Part shown: in pieces, positions 1 through 7,541 of the stretch
How the letters are laid out: every line of letters begins with the position of its first letter
Numbering within the stretch: position 1 is the stretch's first letter
NCBI GenBank assembly: GCA_015698045.1
Contig: BLAL01000090.1
Coordinates: 1-64,000 of the forward strand
Origin: Rhizophagus clarus
Lineage: Eukaryota > Glomeromycota > Glomeromycetes > Glomerales > Glomeraceae
Length of the DNA stretch: 64,000 nucleotides
Reading direction: 5' to 3'
The notes under the pieces: model-generated
Databases searched by the model: none
Told to the model about the DNA's origin: nothing
What the model saw: the letters and a program-made list of their open reading frames with translations, nothing else
Made by a program: the position numbers and the translations under genes

Positions 1-889
1 AGGATGAGAAGAAGTTTATCAATAAAGTTCGTAAGCCCTCATTTCAAATATGCCAGAACACTTGGAAAATAACTTTAGTGGGGACACATATGGGAAAGGC
101 TAGCGTGGACACTAAACAAGCCTATCATAGTTGGAGCATCAGTTCTAGGTCTCAGCAAGCTTCATATGTACGAATTCTGGTATGGCTATATAAAAGAAAA
201 ATATAGGGATAAAGCACGGCTTGGATATATGGATACAGATTCCTTTATAATATATATAAAGATATGAATGAGCGTCCAGACCTTTTCAATCTCAATGAAG
301 ACCAAACTGTTGGGAAATATAAAGATGAAACTCCAGGAAAGGTGATCACAGAATCCTATCACATTCGGGCAAAATTATACCATTACGTCTTAGCAGATAA
401 ATCTACGCCAATCCAAGCATAAGGGAGTTAGTAAAAAAAGGTATGGGCGAGATGGCCACAGATACCTATATGCCAACATTGGAAGGGTCATTGCTTGATG
501 ATCCAATAGATAGGTCAACAATGACAGAACAAGAGGTTAGAGACTTGACTATACGCTCAGAAGCAGATCCTATGACATTAGTATATCGGGACTGTCTCTT
601 TGGTAAGGAAGTATTCTATGCAAAGAATGTAGGTATCCGATCAAAGAATCACACATTATCCCTGGTTGAGTCTGAGAAAAAGGCCCTATGCCCCAGAAAT
701 GATAAGTACTGGATATTATCAAATGGGATAACTCCTTTACCATATATGCATTGGCGTACTATAGCATATAAGAAAATGGTAAAAGTTGGTGTCCCCCATG
801 AAGAGGCCGAAAAAAGAGCTATGAGTGCCAAGCTCCCAGAGAAATATCAAAATGAATGTGTATCCCATATATCTAGCATTCAGACATAA
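1..889 (+). pseudogene. Family-B DNA polymerase, C-terminal remnant (copy 1)
   Basis: This is the 3' part of a protein-primed type DNA polymerase B gene, cut by the window start. Bases 1-420 match the polymerase at 11.1-11.8 kb in several frames and keep the palm motif C context (Tyr-Met-Asp-Thr-Asp-Ser) near 225-245. Frames shift repeatedly and stops interrupt it. From 443 an open frame of 148 codons runs to the end of the gene, homologous to the end of the second copy. The family is typical of Polinton/Maverick elements and linear plasmids. The gene is clearly non-functional as read here. Family assignment is confident; the element type is an inference from the integrase nearby. Confidence 0.75.
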
Positions 890-993
890 TTTAGTAATGG
901 GTTAGAAAAGTCATATTTATAAAAGGTATAGTGTATACATTATTAGATTTTTTTTTCTAGCATATTAAATATTTAGTTATAAATCACTAAAAA

Positions 994-1188
994 ATGACAA
1001 CCAGCATAGTGGGATTAGAGGATATTATAGATGAAGTAAAAAAGAATATCAAAATGGTATTCCAAAATGGAGTTAGAGCAGAAGATCGTCAAAAACTTTA
1101 TATAATTGGACTACAATTAACATTAGATAGATTAGCACGAGAGTTAGATTTTGTGCAAAATAATTATCAAGGGAGTTTAATAGACTGA
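994..1188 (+). CDS. Small hypothetical protein, 64 aa
   Basis: A short open frame begins at the ATG at 994, about 100 bases after the polymerase remnant and on the same strand. The protein is rich in Leu, Ile, Lys and Asp and reads as one or two amphipathic helices, with no Cys cluster, signal peptide or membrane segment. I do not recognise it. It has no clear counterpart at the same place in the second copy of the block. It may be a fragment of a longer gene. Confidence 0.35.
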   Translation: MTTSIVGLEDIIDEVKKNIKMVFQNGVRAEDRQKLYIIGLQLTLDRLARELDFVQNNYQGSLID

Positions 1189-1319
1189 AAAGACTTGGCT
1201 AACCTATAAAATTCCTTTGCATCTTTTTTTCTTCTAATAAACTTAGCTTTTCTTTTTTTCTAGTGGGTAAAGCTAGAGTGTTATGCATATTTTAAATTAG
1301 CATATAATATTTGTTAATT

Positions 1320-2018
1320 ATGACACATTCAAGAGTTATATATTTACCAGAACTATTAAATCATATTTTACATTTTCTAGCAATAGATAAATCCCTCTAT
1401 CCCACTTTATTTGTCTGCCGATTGTGGTACAGATGCGGTGTTTCTGTTCTATGGAAACGAGTTGAGCTAAAGAATAGTAACATACAAAAAATTTTTATGA
1501 AAATAATATGTGAGAAGCAGAAGAGTCTCTTTGGGACCAAACCATTTTATTATTTGAATGTAACTCATTTAGAAATCCCAAGCTACTGGCGACTTTCAGA
1601 TAAAAAATTCAAACATATTACACATCTATTCTCAAATATAATTCATTTAAATTTGAATAATAGTACAGGATTCAGTGATAAAACATTAAATCGAATAGCA
1701 GAATCATACCCCAATCTGAAGTATCTCAACTTGGGAATTTATTATCATGAAGGAAAAGATGATACTGGATTAATAACTGATAAAGGTCTATATGCAATTG
1801 CAAATTCATGCTATAAATTAGAATATCTAGATATTTCTTACCGTATAGAGTTTTCTGAAGAATCAATTTGTAATATTATTCATTTCTGCCTAAAACTCCA
1901 AGCACTTCATATTCACGGTTGTAGAATTACTTATAAAACTATCAGAGAAACTAGATTGTATCTTAAATTAAAATATTTTGGTCTAAGTAGAGGTTGGAAC
2001 CGATCCAATTATTCTTAG
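1320..2018 (+). CDS. F-box/LRR protein, short form (232 aa)
   Basis: The protein begins with an F-box-like segment (residues about 8-40: Pro-Glu-Leu-Leu, then a Leu-Phe-Val-Cys-Arg-Leu-Trp-Tyr block). Leucine-rich repeats of the cysteine-containing type follow (for example Pro-Asn-Leu-Lys-Tyr-Leu-Asn-Leu and Leu-Glu-Tyr-Leu-Asp-Ile). F-box proteins act as substrate receptors in SCF ubiquitin ligases. The ATG at 1320 is preferred; the frame opens slightly earlier at a TTG. It is clearly related to the F-box gene at 46.2-47.4 kb, but carries fewer repeats and ends early, so it looks internally shortened. It sits between the polymerase remnant and the MES-start small gene, a position occupied by nothing similar in the second copy, so it may be cargo of the mobile block. 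Expression is unknown. Confidence 0.6.
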   Translation: MTHSRVIYLPELLNHILHFLAIDKSLYPTLFVCRLWYRCGVSVLWKRVELKNSNIQKIFMKIICEKQKSLFGTKPFYYLNVTHLEIPSYWRLSDKKFKHITHLFSNIIHLNLNNSTGFSDKTLNRIAESYPNLKYLNLGIYYHEGKDDTGLITDKGLYAIANSCYKLEYLDISYRIEFSEESICNIIHFCLKLQALHIHGCRITYKTIRETRLYLKLKYFGLSRGWNRSNYS

Positions 2019-2052
2019 TCAAATTATTTAGACTATTTTCTGCAGATAAGAA

Positions 2053-2313
2053 ATGGAAAGTAATAGAAAAGAAGAACAATCTCAAAAGGATCAGCCAGAG
2101 ACGAGCCAGCTTGACTATAATTCCTCATCCCTTATTTCCCCCATTTTGGCAGAATCAGCACAAGCTCTAATGAATAACCTGGATAAATTAGAAGACATGA
2201 TAAATTTGATAAAATCAGATTTGAAAAAACCATTGCCGATTGATATTAATGATCCTGATCTATCATACAATAAAGCTAAGCTAGAGAAGGTTCAGACTAT
2301 TATTCCAAAGTAA
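2053..2313 (+). CDS. MES-start small acidic/helical protein (copy 1)
   Basis: An 86-aa open frame starts with Met-Glu-Ser-Asn, 34 bases after the F-box stop. The first half is polar and low in complexity. Residues about 38-62 form a predicted helix with regular Leu spacing (Leu-Asp-Lys-Leu-Glu-Asp-Met-Ile-Asn-Leu-Ile-Lys-Ser-Asp). A diverged relative lies at 12323, also just downstream of a polymerase end. Both starts are preceded by a conserved TTCTGCAG within about 20 bases. The repeated association argues that it is a real gene of the polymerase-linked mobile block. Function is unknown; a coiled-coil partner or accessory role is only a guess. Confidence 0.5.
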   Translation: MESNRKEEQSQKDQPETSQLDYNSSSLISPILAESAQALMNNLDKLEDMINLIKSDLKKPLPIDINDPDLSYNKAKLEKVQTIIPK

Positions 2314-2408
2314 TAATATTTACTGCGCCATACACGTGACATTGTGAACTCGGTTCACATTCTCCTTCTTATAAGTATTCGAAAAAAATATACTTTCTGG
2401 GTGCGTGT

Positions 2409-2648
2409 CTAAGCCAGTGATAGATGAATAGGTACAGTATTTTTTTCATTAAACTGATCACTAATCTGATTACTTGCAGGTCTAACCTGATCACTTGTTG
2501 GACTAACCCGATCACTTGTTGGACTAACCCGATTACTTGTTGGACTAACCCGATCAGTTTCTTGATTAGCCTGTTTACTGCACATATTTTTTAATCTTAA
2601 ATGGCGCTTAAAAACAGATGGATAACAGAATTCTTTACCACAATGCAT
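2409..2648 (-). CDS. Zinc-finger tail of the gag-pro polyprotein (copy 1)
   Basis: The frame encodes Cys-x2-Cys-Gly-Lys-Glu-Phe, about 12 residues, then His-x5-Cys, a C2H2/C2HC-like finger. After it comes a degenerate peptide repeat (Ser-Pro-Thr-Ser-Asp/Asn-Arg-Val) made by a 24-base tandem repeat near 2470-2560. It lies immediately downstream of the retropepsin frame but in another phase, separated by a run of 11 A on the coding strand (2667-2677). A run of 10 would make the two continuous. I therefore treat it as the C-terminal domain of the same polyprotein rather than an independent gene. The same finger follows the protease in copy 2. Confidence 0.55.
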   Translation of the reverse strand: MHCGKEFCYPSVFKRHLRLKNMCSKQANQETDRVSPTSNRVSPTSDRVSPTSDQVRPASNQISDQFNEKNTVPIHLSLA

Positions 2649-3396
2649 GCATATACGATCTGCTAGTTTTTTTTTTTATAGGTTCTAGCCCCTTCTCTAC
2701 AGTGAAGACATTACGCTGAGATTTATGAACTGATAGGGGAATGGTAATAGTCTTTCCATTTCGGATTGTCTTAAATTCTCCCTTTACTAAGAGTTCCCAT
2801 CCTGCCCGATGTTGCCATTTTGTTCCAAGAATAAATAGTGATAACTCATTTCCATTATCATCATATTCTGTAGGGACGACAGAAAATTCATCTGAAATGG
2901 TATCTCTATTTTCCTTATCCTCTATAGTTACAGGAACACTATCAACCGTACCAAGAGAATGAGACTTACTTGCAACCCCATTAAGTCGATGAATCTTCTT
3001 TCTATTTATTTTTTGACCCAAATGAATAGCAACATTTTCTGAGAATATTGATGAATCTGATCCACTATCAATCATTGCATATGGTATAGTTATATCCCTT
3101 ACCTTACATGAGATGGTTGCAACATCATCGGCATCTTTTATTTGGAGAAAATTTATCTCCAAGGGCTTTGGCCAATATATTTGGCTATTTTTTTTTTGAG
3201 CTGTAGCATAAGCCTTAATGGCATAATCTAGTTGAATGCTCTCTGGTTTAGCATAGCTAGAAGATGTAGTATTAATTTCCTTTATTTTAGTAGAATCTGT
3301 TATAACCATATCTTCATTTGGGCTGGGGGCATTTGGAACAGTTTCATTATTATTTTCTGGAACTTGTAAAAGAAGCTTCTGTTCGGTATTTGTGGC
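2649..3396 (-). pseudogene. Retropepsin-like aspartic protease segment (copy 1)
   Basis: A retroviral-type aspartic protease domain is readable here. The active-site motif is Met-Ile-Asp-Ser-Gly-Ser-Asp-Ser, preceded by a beta-rich stretch. A conserved Val-Pro-Val-Thr-Ile strand and a Phe-Ile-Leu-Gly-Thr-Lys-Trp motif, typical of the flap-to-second-Asp region, follow. The longest uninterrupted frame is 2635-3309. Upstream the reading frame continues to a TAG near 3396 that copy 2 lacks (it reads a Gln/Ala stretch there). Retropepsins process Gag polyproteins. Here the protease follows a gag-like segment with a zinc knuckle on the same strand, as in retroelements. The copy is decayed. Confidence 0.65.
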
Positions 3397-3704
3397 CTAT
3401 ATTAGTGGAAATAAGACATCTTGAAATTTTTTTGTAACATTTTCCCATGCTAATTCCCTTCTTTTAACCGTATCATTTGGCATTTCTGTATTCAAGCAAT
3501 GGTCTTTTATTTTGGGGAATATCATATTAATAAATTTTGAAATTTCTATAAGAATCTCTCTAGGACAATGAGGGACTAATGATGCTATTGACGATTTTAA
3601 TGCTATTTGATACATTAGATCTGTAGCTATGGCTATATTGCTAGTACGAGACTTGGAAGTAGGGGACTTCTTGGTGGTTCCTTCTTTTGATTTAGTACTC
3701 TTTT
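3397..3704 (-). pseudogene. Gag-protease linker segment (copy 1)
   Basis: This stretch joins the gag-like frame to the protease frame. It encodes a basic N-terminal part rich in Lys/Ser/Thr and then a helical segment containing the conserved block His-Cys-Pro-Arg-Glu-Ile-Leu-Ile-Glu-Ile-Ser-Lys. Copy 2 (15981-16298) has the same protein. It is entered from the gag frame only after a -1 shift at the nine-A run at 3730-3738. Just after that run copy 1 has TGA (3721-3723) where copy 2 has CGA. Function is unknown. Confidence 0.5.
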
Positions 3705-4319
3705 TTATAGGTACTCCACTTCACACCACTTTTTTTTTAAAGCATAGCAATTTCGTGATTCGTCATCAATATCATCCTCATTATCATCTTCAATTTCTTC
3801 TTCAGAATCTTCTTCCAATATGTATTCTTCAGAATCTTCAGAGTCTTCAGGATCTTCTTCCTCATTTTGGTATACATAATTAACTTTTTTAGTCCGCTTT
3901 AGTCTGGGGCAATTAACCTTTGTATGACCAGCCTTTCCACATACTGAGCAATGCCGGACAAGTTTACTTGATGCTTTACTTGGCACTATCTTTCTAACAA
4001 CCTTCTTTGTGACATATGCACTTTTTGGTATAAAAGGGCTCTTTCTAACATGAGCTGTTTGACCTCCTAATCTCTTTTTAAGTTCTTCATAAATAAAATT
4101 TTCTAATGTAGCATCATCCGTTCCTATTCCTGTATAAGCCAAATCTCTTGCTAGACGAATTTTAAAATCATCTTTTGGCTGAATAGTAGGTACAGTCTCT
4201 TGAGGAGTAGCTAATTGTTGAAAAGATACTTGTGAACTTATGGCGGGATTACGTTCTAGCCATATATTCTTTAGATTTGTAAAGAATGCATCTATACCAC
4301 CTGGATTAGCAATCTTCAT
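3705..4319 (-). CDS. Gag-like protein segment with CCHC zinc knuckle (copy 1)
   Basis: About 204 residues are open. The order is a helical capsid-like region (Asp-Asp-Phe-Lys-Ile-Arg-Leu-Ala-Arg, then a Thr-Gly-Ile-Gly-Thr-Asp-Asp block), a basic Lys/Val-rich stretch, one CCHC zinc knuckle (Cys-x2-Cys-x4-His-x4-Cys, about 3908-3951) and a long Glu/Asp-rich tail. Zinc knuckles of this form are typical of retroelement nucleocapsid domains. The frame ends a few codons after a run of nine A (A-AAA-AAG on the coding strand), where a -1 shift would continue into the protease part. Copy 2 keeps all these features. A stop separates it from the upstream segment, at a different place than in copy 2, so both stops look secondary. 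Confidence 0.65.
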   Translation of the reverse strand: MKIANPGGIDAFFTNLKNIWLERNPAISSQVSFQQLATPQETVPTIQPKDDFKIRLARDLAYTGIGTDDATLENFIYEELKKRLGGQTAHVRKSPFIPKSAYVTKKVVRKIVPSKASSKLVRHCSVCGKAGHTKVNCPRLKRTKKVNYVYQNEEEDPEDSEDSEEYILEEDSEEEIEDDNEDDIDDESRNCYALKKKWCEVEYL

Positions 4320-4853
4320 CTATGTATAGAAATCACCTGTTAAGTGGTTCTTTAGAAATGATAGGACCGTTGCATCATTATCTGCCACACTTAATAATAA
4401 TGGCCGAATTCTTTTTTCATATGTATCAGGACTATCTGTTGGTAAAAATCTTTCTTGGGATAATCTTTGAATTGCTGATTGTTGGGTGCCTATATTATCA
4501 CGTTGATATTTTGCTCTCATCCATGTTCGTAAAGTAGCTAGTGTATTAATAGCAGGATTACCACCAGTATAGGGATCGTTAGCTGGAACTGGAATATACT
4601 TTCCTCCTAATTTGGTTTTTAAAAGTCCACATTTAATCAAATCATTAAAGTCTCCTGCATTAGCAGTTTCAAGTGCTGTCATACTTCCATCCAAATGTGA
4701 TATAGAGTTCCAGAGTTTATCTAAGTAATCATCAGGAGGTTCTTGTCCAGAATATTGCTCATGTTTAGCAAAAATAGGTGCTATTATATTATATAATGGT
4801 TCACGTCTAGCATCTGCCATGTTTCCTAATTGCGGATTATTTTGTAAATTCAA
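4320..4853 (-). CDS. Gag-like polyprotein, middle segment (copy 1)
   Basis: This 177-residue open stretch lies between the N-terminal coiled coil and the zinc-knuckle part. It contains a Gln-Glu-Pro-Pro-Asp-Asp-Tyr motif, a Pro-Val-Pro-Ala-Asn-Asp-Pro-Tyr block and a Thr-Tyr-Glu-Lys-Arg-Ile-Arg-Pro-Leu block. All three are also in copy 2, where the surrounding sequence has diverged more. It is mostly helical with no membrane segment. By position it would be matrix/capsid-like, but I do not recognise a named domain. The Met given by the frame start is unlikely to be a true start, because homologous reading continues upstream through 4854-5072. Confidence 0.5.
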   Translation of the reverse strand: MNLQNNPQLGNMADARREPLYNIIAPIFAKHEQYSGQEPPDDYLDKLWNSISHLDGSMTALETANAGDFNDLIKCGLLKTKLGGKYIPVPANDPYTGGNPAINTLATLRTWMRAKYQRDNIGTQQSAIQRLSQERFLPTDSPDTYEKRIRPLLLSVADNDATVLSFLKNHLTGDFYT

Positions 4854-5735
4854 GATAATTTGTCGTGAATTTAATTCCCTACCCTTCCATTTTTGGTATC
4901 TATTAAATACAAATGCCCGATTGAATTCTGCTAAGTCTGCCTCTGCTTTGCGTCTCTGATTTATTCGCTGAAGAATAGCTTTTTCTCCTATTAATACATT
5001 TATTCGATTTTGCTTTCTTAAGGCTATCCTTTGTCCATTAGTTTGCCTATCCTGTGCTATTTGCCACCAACGTCAACGCTCATTTACCTCATTATTATAT
5101 GCTAAAGTCAGTAGCTGAGCTCTTCGAAGACATTGATTTCTAGTAGTTATTAAATCATTCCTAAGGCCATTGATTCGATCATTAGCTAAACGGTATAAAC
5201 CTTGCATGTTAATAGCATCTTGAGCATGTCTTTGCATAAGTCCACGAGCAGTTGTTAATGAAATTCGTATACCATTTAATGTATTTTTAGGGTTAAATGA
5301 TGTATCTCCATCAATATATGCCTCTACCCGATCTAGTGCTGTAGCGATATTTATTAAAATATCAGGTATGGCCATATTTTCTTCTTCTTCTTTAGAATGT
5401 TTATTACTAGATTTAGATAATTCTTGTATACGAGATTTAAGTTTATCTATTATGTCTTCTAGCTGGATAATTCGATTATCTTGAATAACTAATGCCTCCT
5501 CTTTTAGCTCCAGGTGATCCTGACATTTTTTAAGTTCACCTAGAATAACCTTACATTTATCCTTTAGCTGATTAACTTCATTATCATAAGATTGTAGATT
5601 CTTTTTAAGATGAGAAATATATCGCTCACAGGCTTTAATTTCCTCTTCAAGTTTGCGGATTTTCTTTTGTACTAACTTTATCCCTAGATCAAAATTGCTG
5701 TTTAACTGATCAAGATATGCCGGCTCAACTCCCAT
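4854..5735 (-). pseudogene. N-terminal coiled-coil of the gag-like polyprotein (copy 1)
   Basis: The protein starts at the ATG at 5733-5735 and is a strong coiled coil for about the first 120 residues (Glu/Lys/Leu heptads). A helical region follows with the conserved Asp-Ile-Leu-Ile-Asn-Ile-Ala-Thr-Ala motif. The frame is broken by TGA at 5073-5075; copy 2 has CGA at the matching codon, and reading continues into the middle segment. The first codons overlap the integrase start (5717) on the opposite strand by 19 bases, so the two divergent genes share their 5' coding ends. Copy 2 has ATA instead of the initiating ATG. Confidence 0.55.
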
Positions 5736-6829
5736 TATTACCTATTATTCCTATAGATTCTGGTAAGGCTCGAAATCTTGATATTTCTATTGCTTTGAAA
5801 AAGATTTATTATCAGCCTATTGGTTATCATCGAAATGCTAAAAAATTGTTTGAAGCTTCTATTAAGGCTGGATATGATTTTACTATTGATGAAGTGAAGG
5901 ACTGGCTTGAGAGACAGGCTGTACACCAAATACATATGCCACGTCCTAGATATATTCCTTGTGCAAGTTTTACCTCTATTACTACGCCCAATGAAGTCCA
6001 TCAGGCAGATGTTCTTTATATGCCTTATGATAAAGTAGGACGAATTACTTATCTTTTTTGTCTTAATGTAGTGGACGTTGCTTCTAGATATAAAGCATCT
6101 ATTCCTATTGGTGCATATAGTGTCAAGGATAGAGAGGGAATCTTAACTTCAAAGACTATTGCTCGAGCACTTGAGAAAATTTATGATGATCCTGAAATTC
6201 CTCTGGTCTGGCCGAAATTATTAATCACTGATAAGGGGCCAGAGTTTAGGGGTGATTGTGAGAAATTAATGAGAGAGCATGGCGTGAAAATTCAGAAGGC
6301 TAAATCTAAGCGTACTATGGGTATTGTTGAAAGATATAATCGTACCTTGGTTGAAAAACTATTTTCTTCCCAGGATGCTTCTGATCTCTTGTCTTTGCAT
6401 TTAAATGATCGTTCTAGGGTTTGGATTAAGAATTTGCCTTTAATTGTTGAGGACATTAATAATTCTATCACACGTCAGATTGGTATTTCTCCTGTTGAAG
6501 CTATTGAGAAAGAAGAGGTCATTACTAAGCCTTCTTATTCCCGTGATGGTCCATTAGGTTTTGATGAAGAAAAGCTTTCTAGTGATGTTCTTGTTCGTTA
6601 TTTACTTTATCCTGGTGATTTGGAGGGTGGAAGACGTCGTGCTGGTGATTTAAATTGGTCTCCTCATATTTATCATATTCTTGAATCTATGGTGCAAAAA
6701 AATAAGCCAGTATTATATTGGCTGGAAGATGATGATGGTAATGGCCCACAAAGATCTTTTGTTCGAGAAGAATTGATGGTTATTCCCTTTGATACGGAAT
6801 TACCTCCTCAGTGGATTCTTACAAAATAA
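5717..6829 (+). CDS. DDE integrase, Polinton/retrovirus type (copy 1, 370 aa)
   Basis: The protein has an N-terminal region of the kind seen before Polinton integrases (Lys-Ile-Tyr-Tyr-x-Pro-x-Gly-Tyr ... Val-Lys-Asp-Trp-Leu-Glu-Arg-Gln). An rve catalytic core follows: first Asp in His-Gln-Ala-Asp-Val-Leu, second Asp in Ile-Thr-Asp-Lys-Gly, and Glu in Gly-Ile-Val-Glu-Arg-Tyr-Asn-Arg, with about 32 residues between the last two. The C-terminal tail is chromodomain-like, with Asp-Leu-Asn-Trp-Ser and a closing Phe-Val-Arg-Glu-Glu-Leu-Met-Val. All three catalytic residues and the whole frame are intact, unlike most neighbours. Integrases of this class cut and join element ends. The start is supported by conservation with copy 2, although it overlaps the opposite-strand gene. 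Confidence 0.85.
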   Translation: MPAQLPLLPIIPIDSGKARNLDISIALKKIYYQPIGYHRNAKKLFEASIKAGYDFTIDEVKDWLERQAVHQIHMPRPRYIPCASFTSITTPNEVHQADVLYMPYDKVGRITYLFCLNVVDVASRYKASIPIGAYSVKDREGILTSKTIARALEKIYDDPEIPLVWPKLLITDKGPEFRGDCEKLMREHGVKIQKAKSKRTMGIVERYNRTLVEKLFSSQDASDLLSLHLNDRSRVWIKNLPLIVEDINNSITRQIGISPVEAIEKEEVITKPSYSRDGPLGFDEEKLSSDVLVRYLLYPGDLEGGRRRAGDLNWSPHIYHILESMVQKNKPVLYWLEDDDGNGPQRSFVREELMVIPFDTELPPQWILTK

Positions 6830-6833
6830 ATTT

Positions 6834-7217
6834 CTAAAGTGGTGATAGGAAGTCTTCTGTCTCTTCATTAACTTTGTCTTCTGTAACAAAATAATCTTTA
6901 GCTAATTTATGGTATAGCTTGTATAATTCTATAATTGAATTAAGAATCTTTGGATCTTGTCCATACCATGATTTATAATCATCCATGATTTTATCATATT
7001 TATCTTTATTGGGAAATATCGTCATGGCTAATTTTAATACATATTCTTGTGGTTCCTCTGCCTGACGTAATTTTTTGATCCTTTCTTTATATGATTGCAT
7101 GAATTTACCTTCCTTTGGCCTTCTATAATAGATGCCAGCTTTGACTACATTTATTAATGCTTGTTCGATTTCCTGATATGTGGGCTTGGTATCAGCTAAT
7201 TGATTTTGTGTACTCAT
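6834..7217 (-). CDS. 127-aa hypothetical protein of the mobile block (copy 1)
   Basis: The gene converges on the integrase with only four bases between the stops. The protein is highly charged and helical, with a conserved core (Tyr-Tyr-Arg-Arg-Pro-Lys-x-Gly-Lys-Phe-Met-Gln-Ser-Tyr-Lys) and a Tyr-Lys-Ser-Trp-Tyr-Gly motif. The tail ends in Asn-Glu-Glu-Thr-Glu-Asp-Phe-Leu-Ser. Copy 2 encodes the same protein at the same place but has a TAA near its start. Retention of the frame in copy 1 and close protein similarity between copies support a real gene. I do not recognise the family; a small DNA- or protein-binding role is possible. Confidence 0.65.
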   Translation of the reverse strand: MSTQNQLADTKPTYQEIEQALINVVKAGIYYRRPKEGKFMQSYKERIKKLRQAEEPQEYVLKLAMTIFPNKDKYDKIMDDYKSWYGQDPKILNSIIELYKLYHKLAKDYFVTEDKVNEETEDFLSPL

Positions 7218-7298
7218 TGTAAAAGTTTTGCTACTCCGGTGCTTGTATTAATATTACAAGATCTTTTGTTTAAAATAAAATATTTATTTCTTATTACT

Positions 7299-7541
7299 AT
7301 GATAGGCGAATATTCTTGCAACTATTTACTTAGAACTGGTGGTATCTGTGCACGGACCTGCCGTCGGCCTGAAGGATGTCATGAACATTGGAAATCTAGA
7401 AAGCGTCTTCCTTGTAATGTTTATGGTAAGCCAACTAGCTCTGAACCCGGCCTTTGTAGGAAGCATGCTAACAGTTATTATGTGACTCAGTATATTAATA
7501 GGCTTCGTGATAGAGCCTTAGGTACGTATAATAGGGAGTAA
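7299..7541 (+). CDS. 80-aa Cys/His-rich protein of the mobile block (copy 1)
   Basis: The ATG at 7299 matches the start of the homologous protein at 19847. The protein has Cys and His residues spaced as in a small zinc-binding module: Cys-x3-Cys-x5-Cys-His-x2-His-Trp, then Cys-x13-Cys-x3-His. The ending Tyr-(Ile/Val)-Asn-Arg-Leu-Arg-Asp is shared by both copies. One Cys-x2-Cys seen in copy 2 (Cys-Ser-Lys-Cys) is Cys-Asn-Val-Tyr here, so a ligand may be lost. It is divergent from the 127-aa gene, about 80 bases away. Function is unknown; nucleic-acid binding is plausible. Confidence 0.6.
   Translation: MIGEYSCNYLLRTGGICARTCRRPEGCHEHWKSRKRLPCNVYGKPTSSEPGLCRKHANSYYVTQYINRLRDRALGTYNRE

Noticed and set aside
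2741-2962. Plus-strand frames opposite the protease and gag genes
   Set aside because: Shadows of the minus-strand polyprotein, which has the recognisable motifs and is conserved in both copies.
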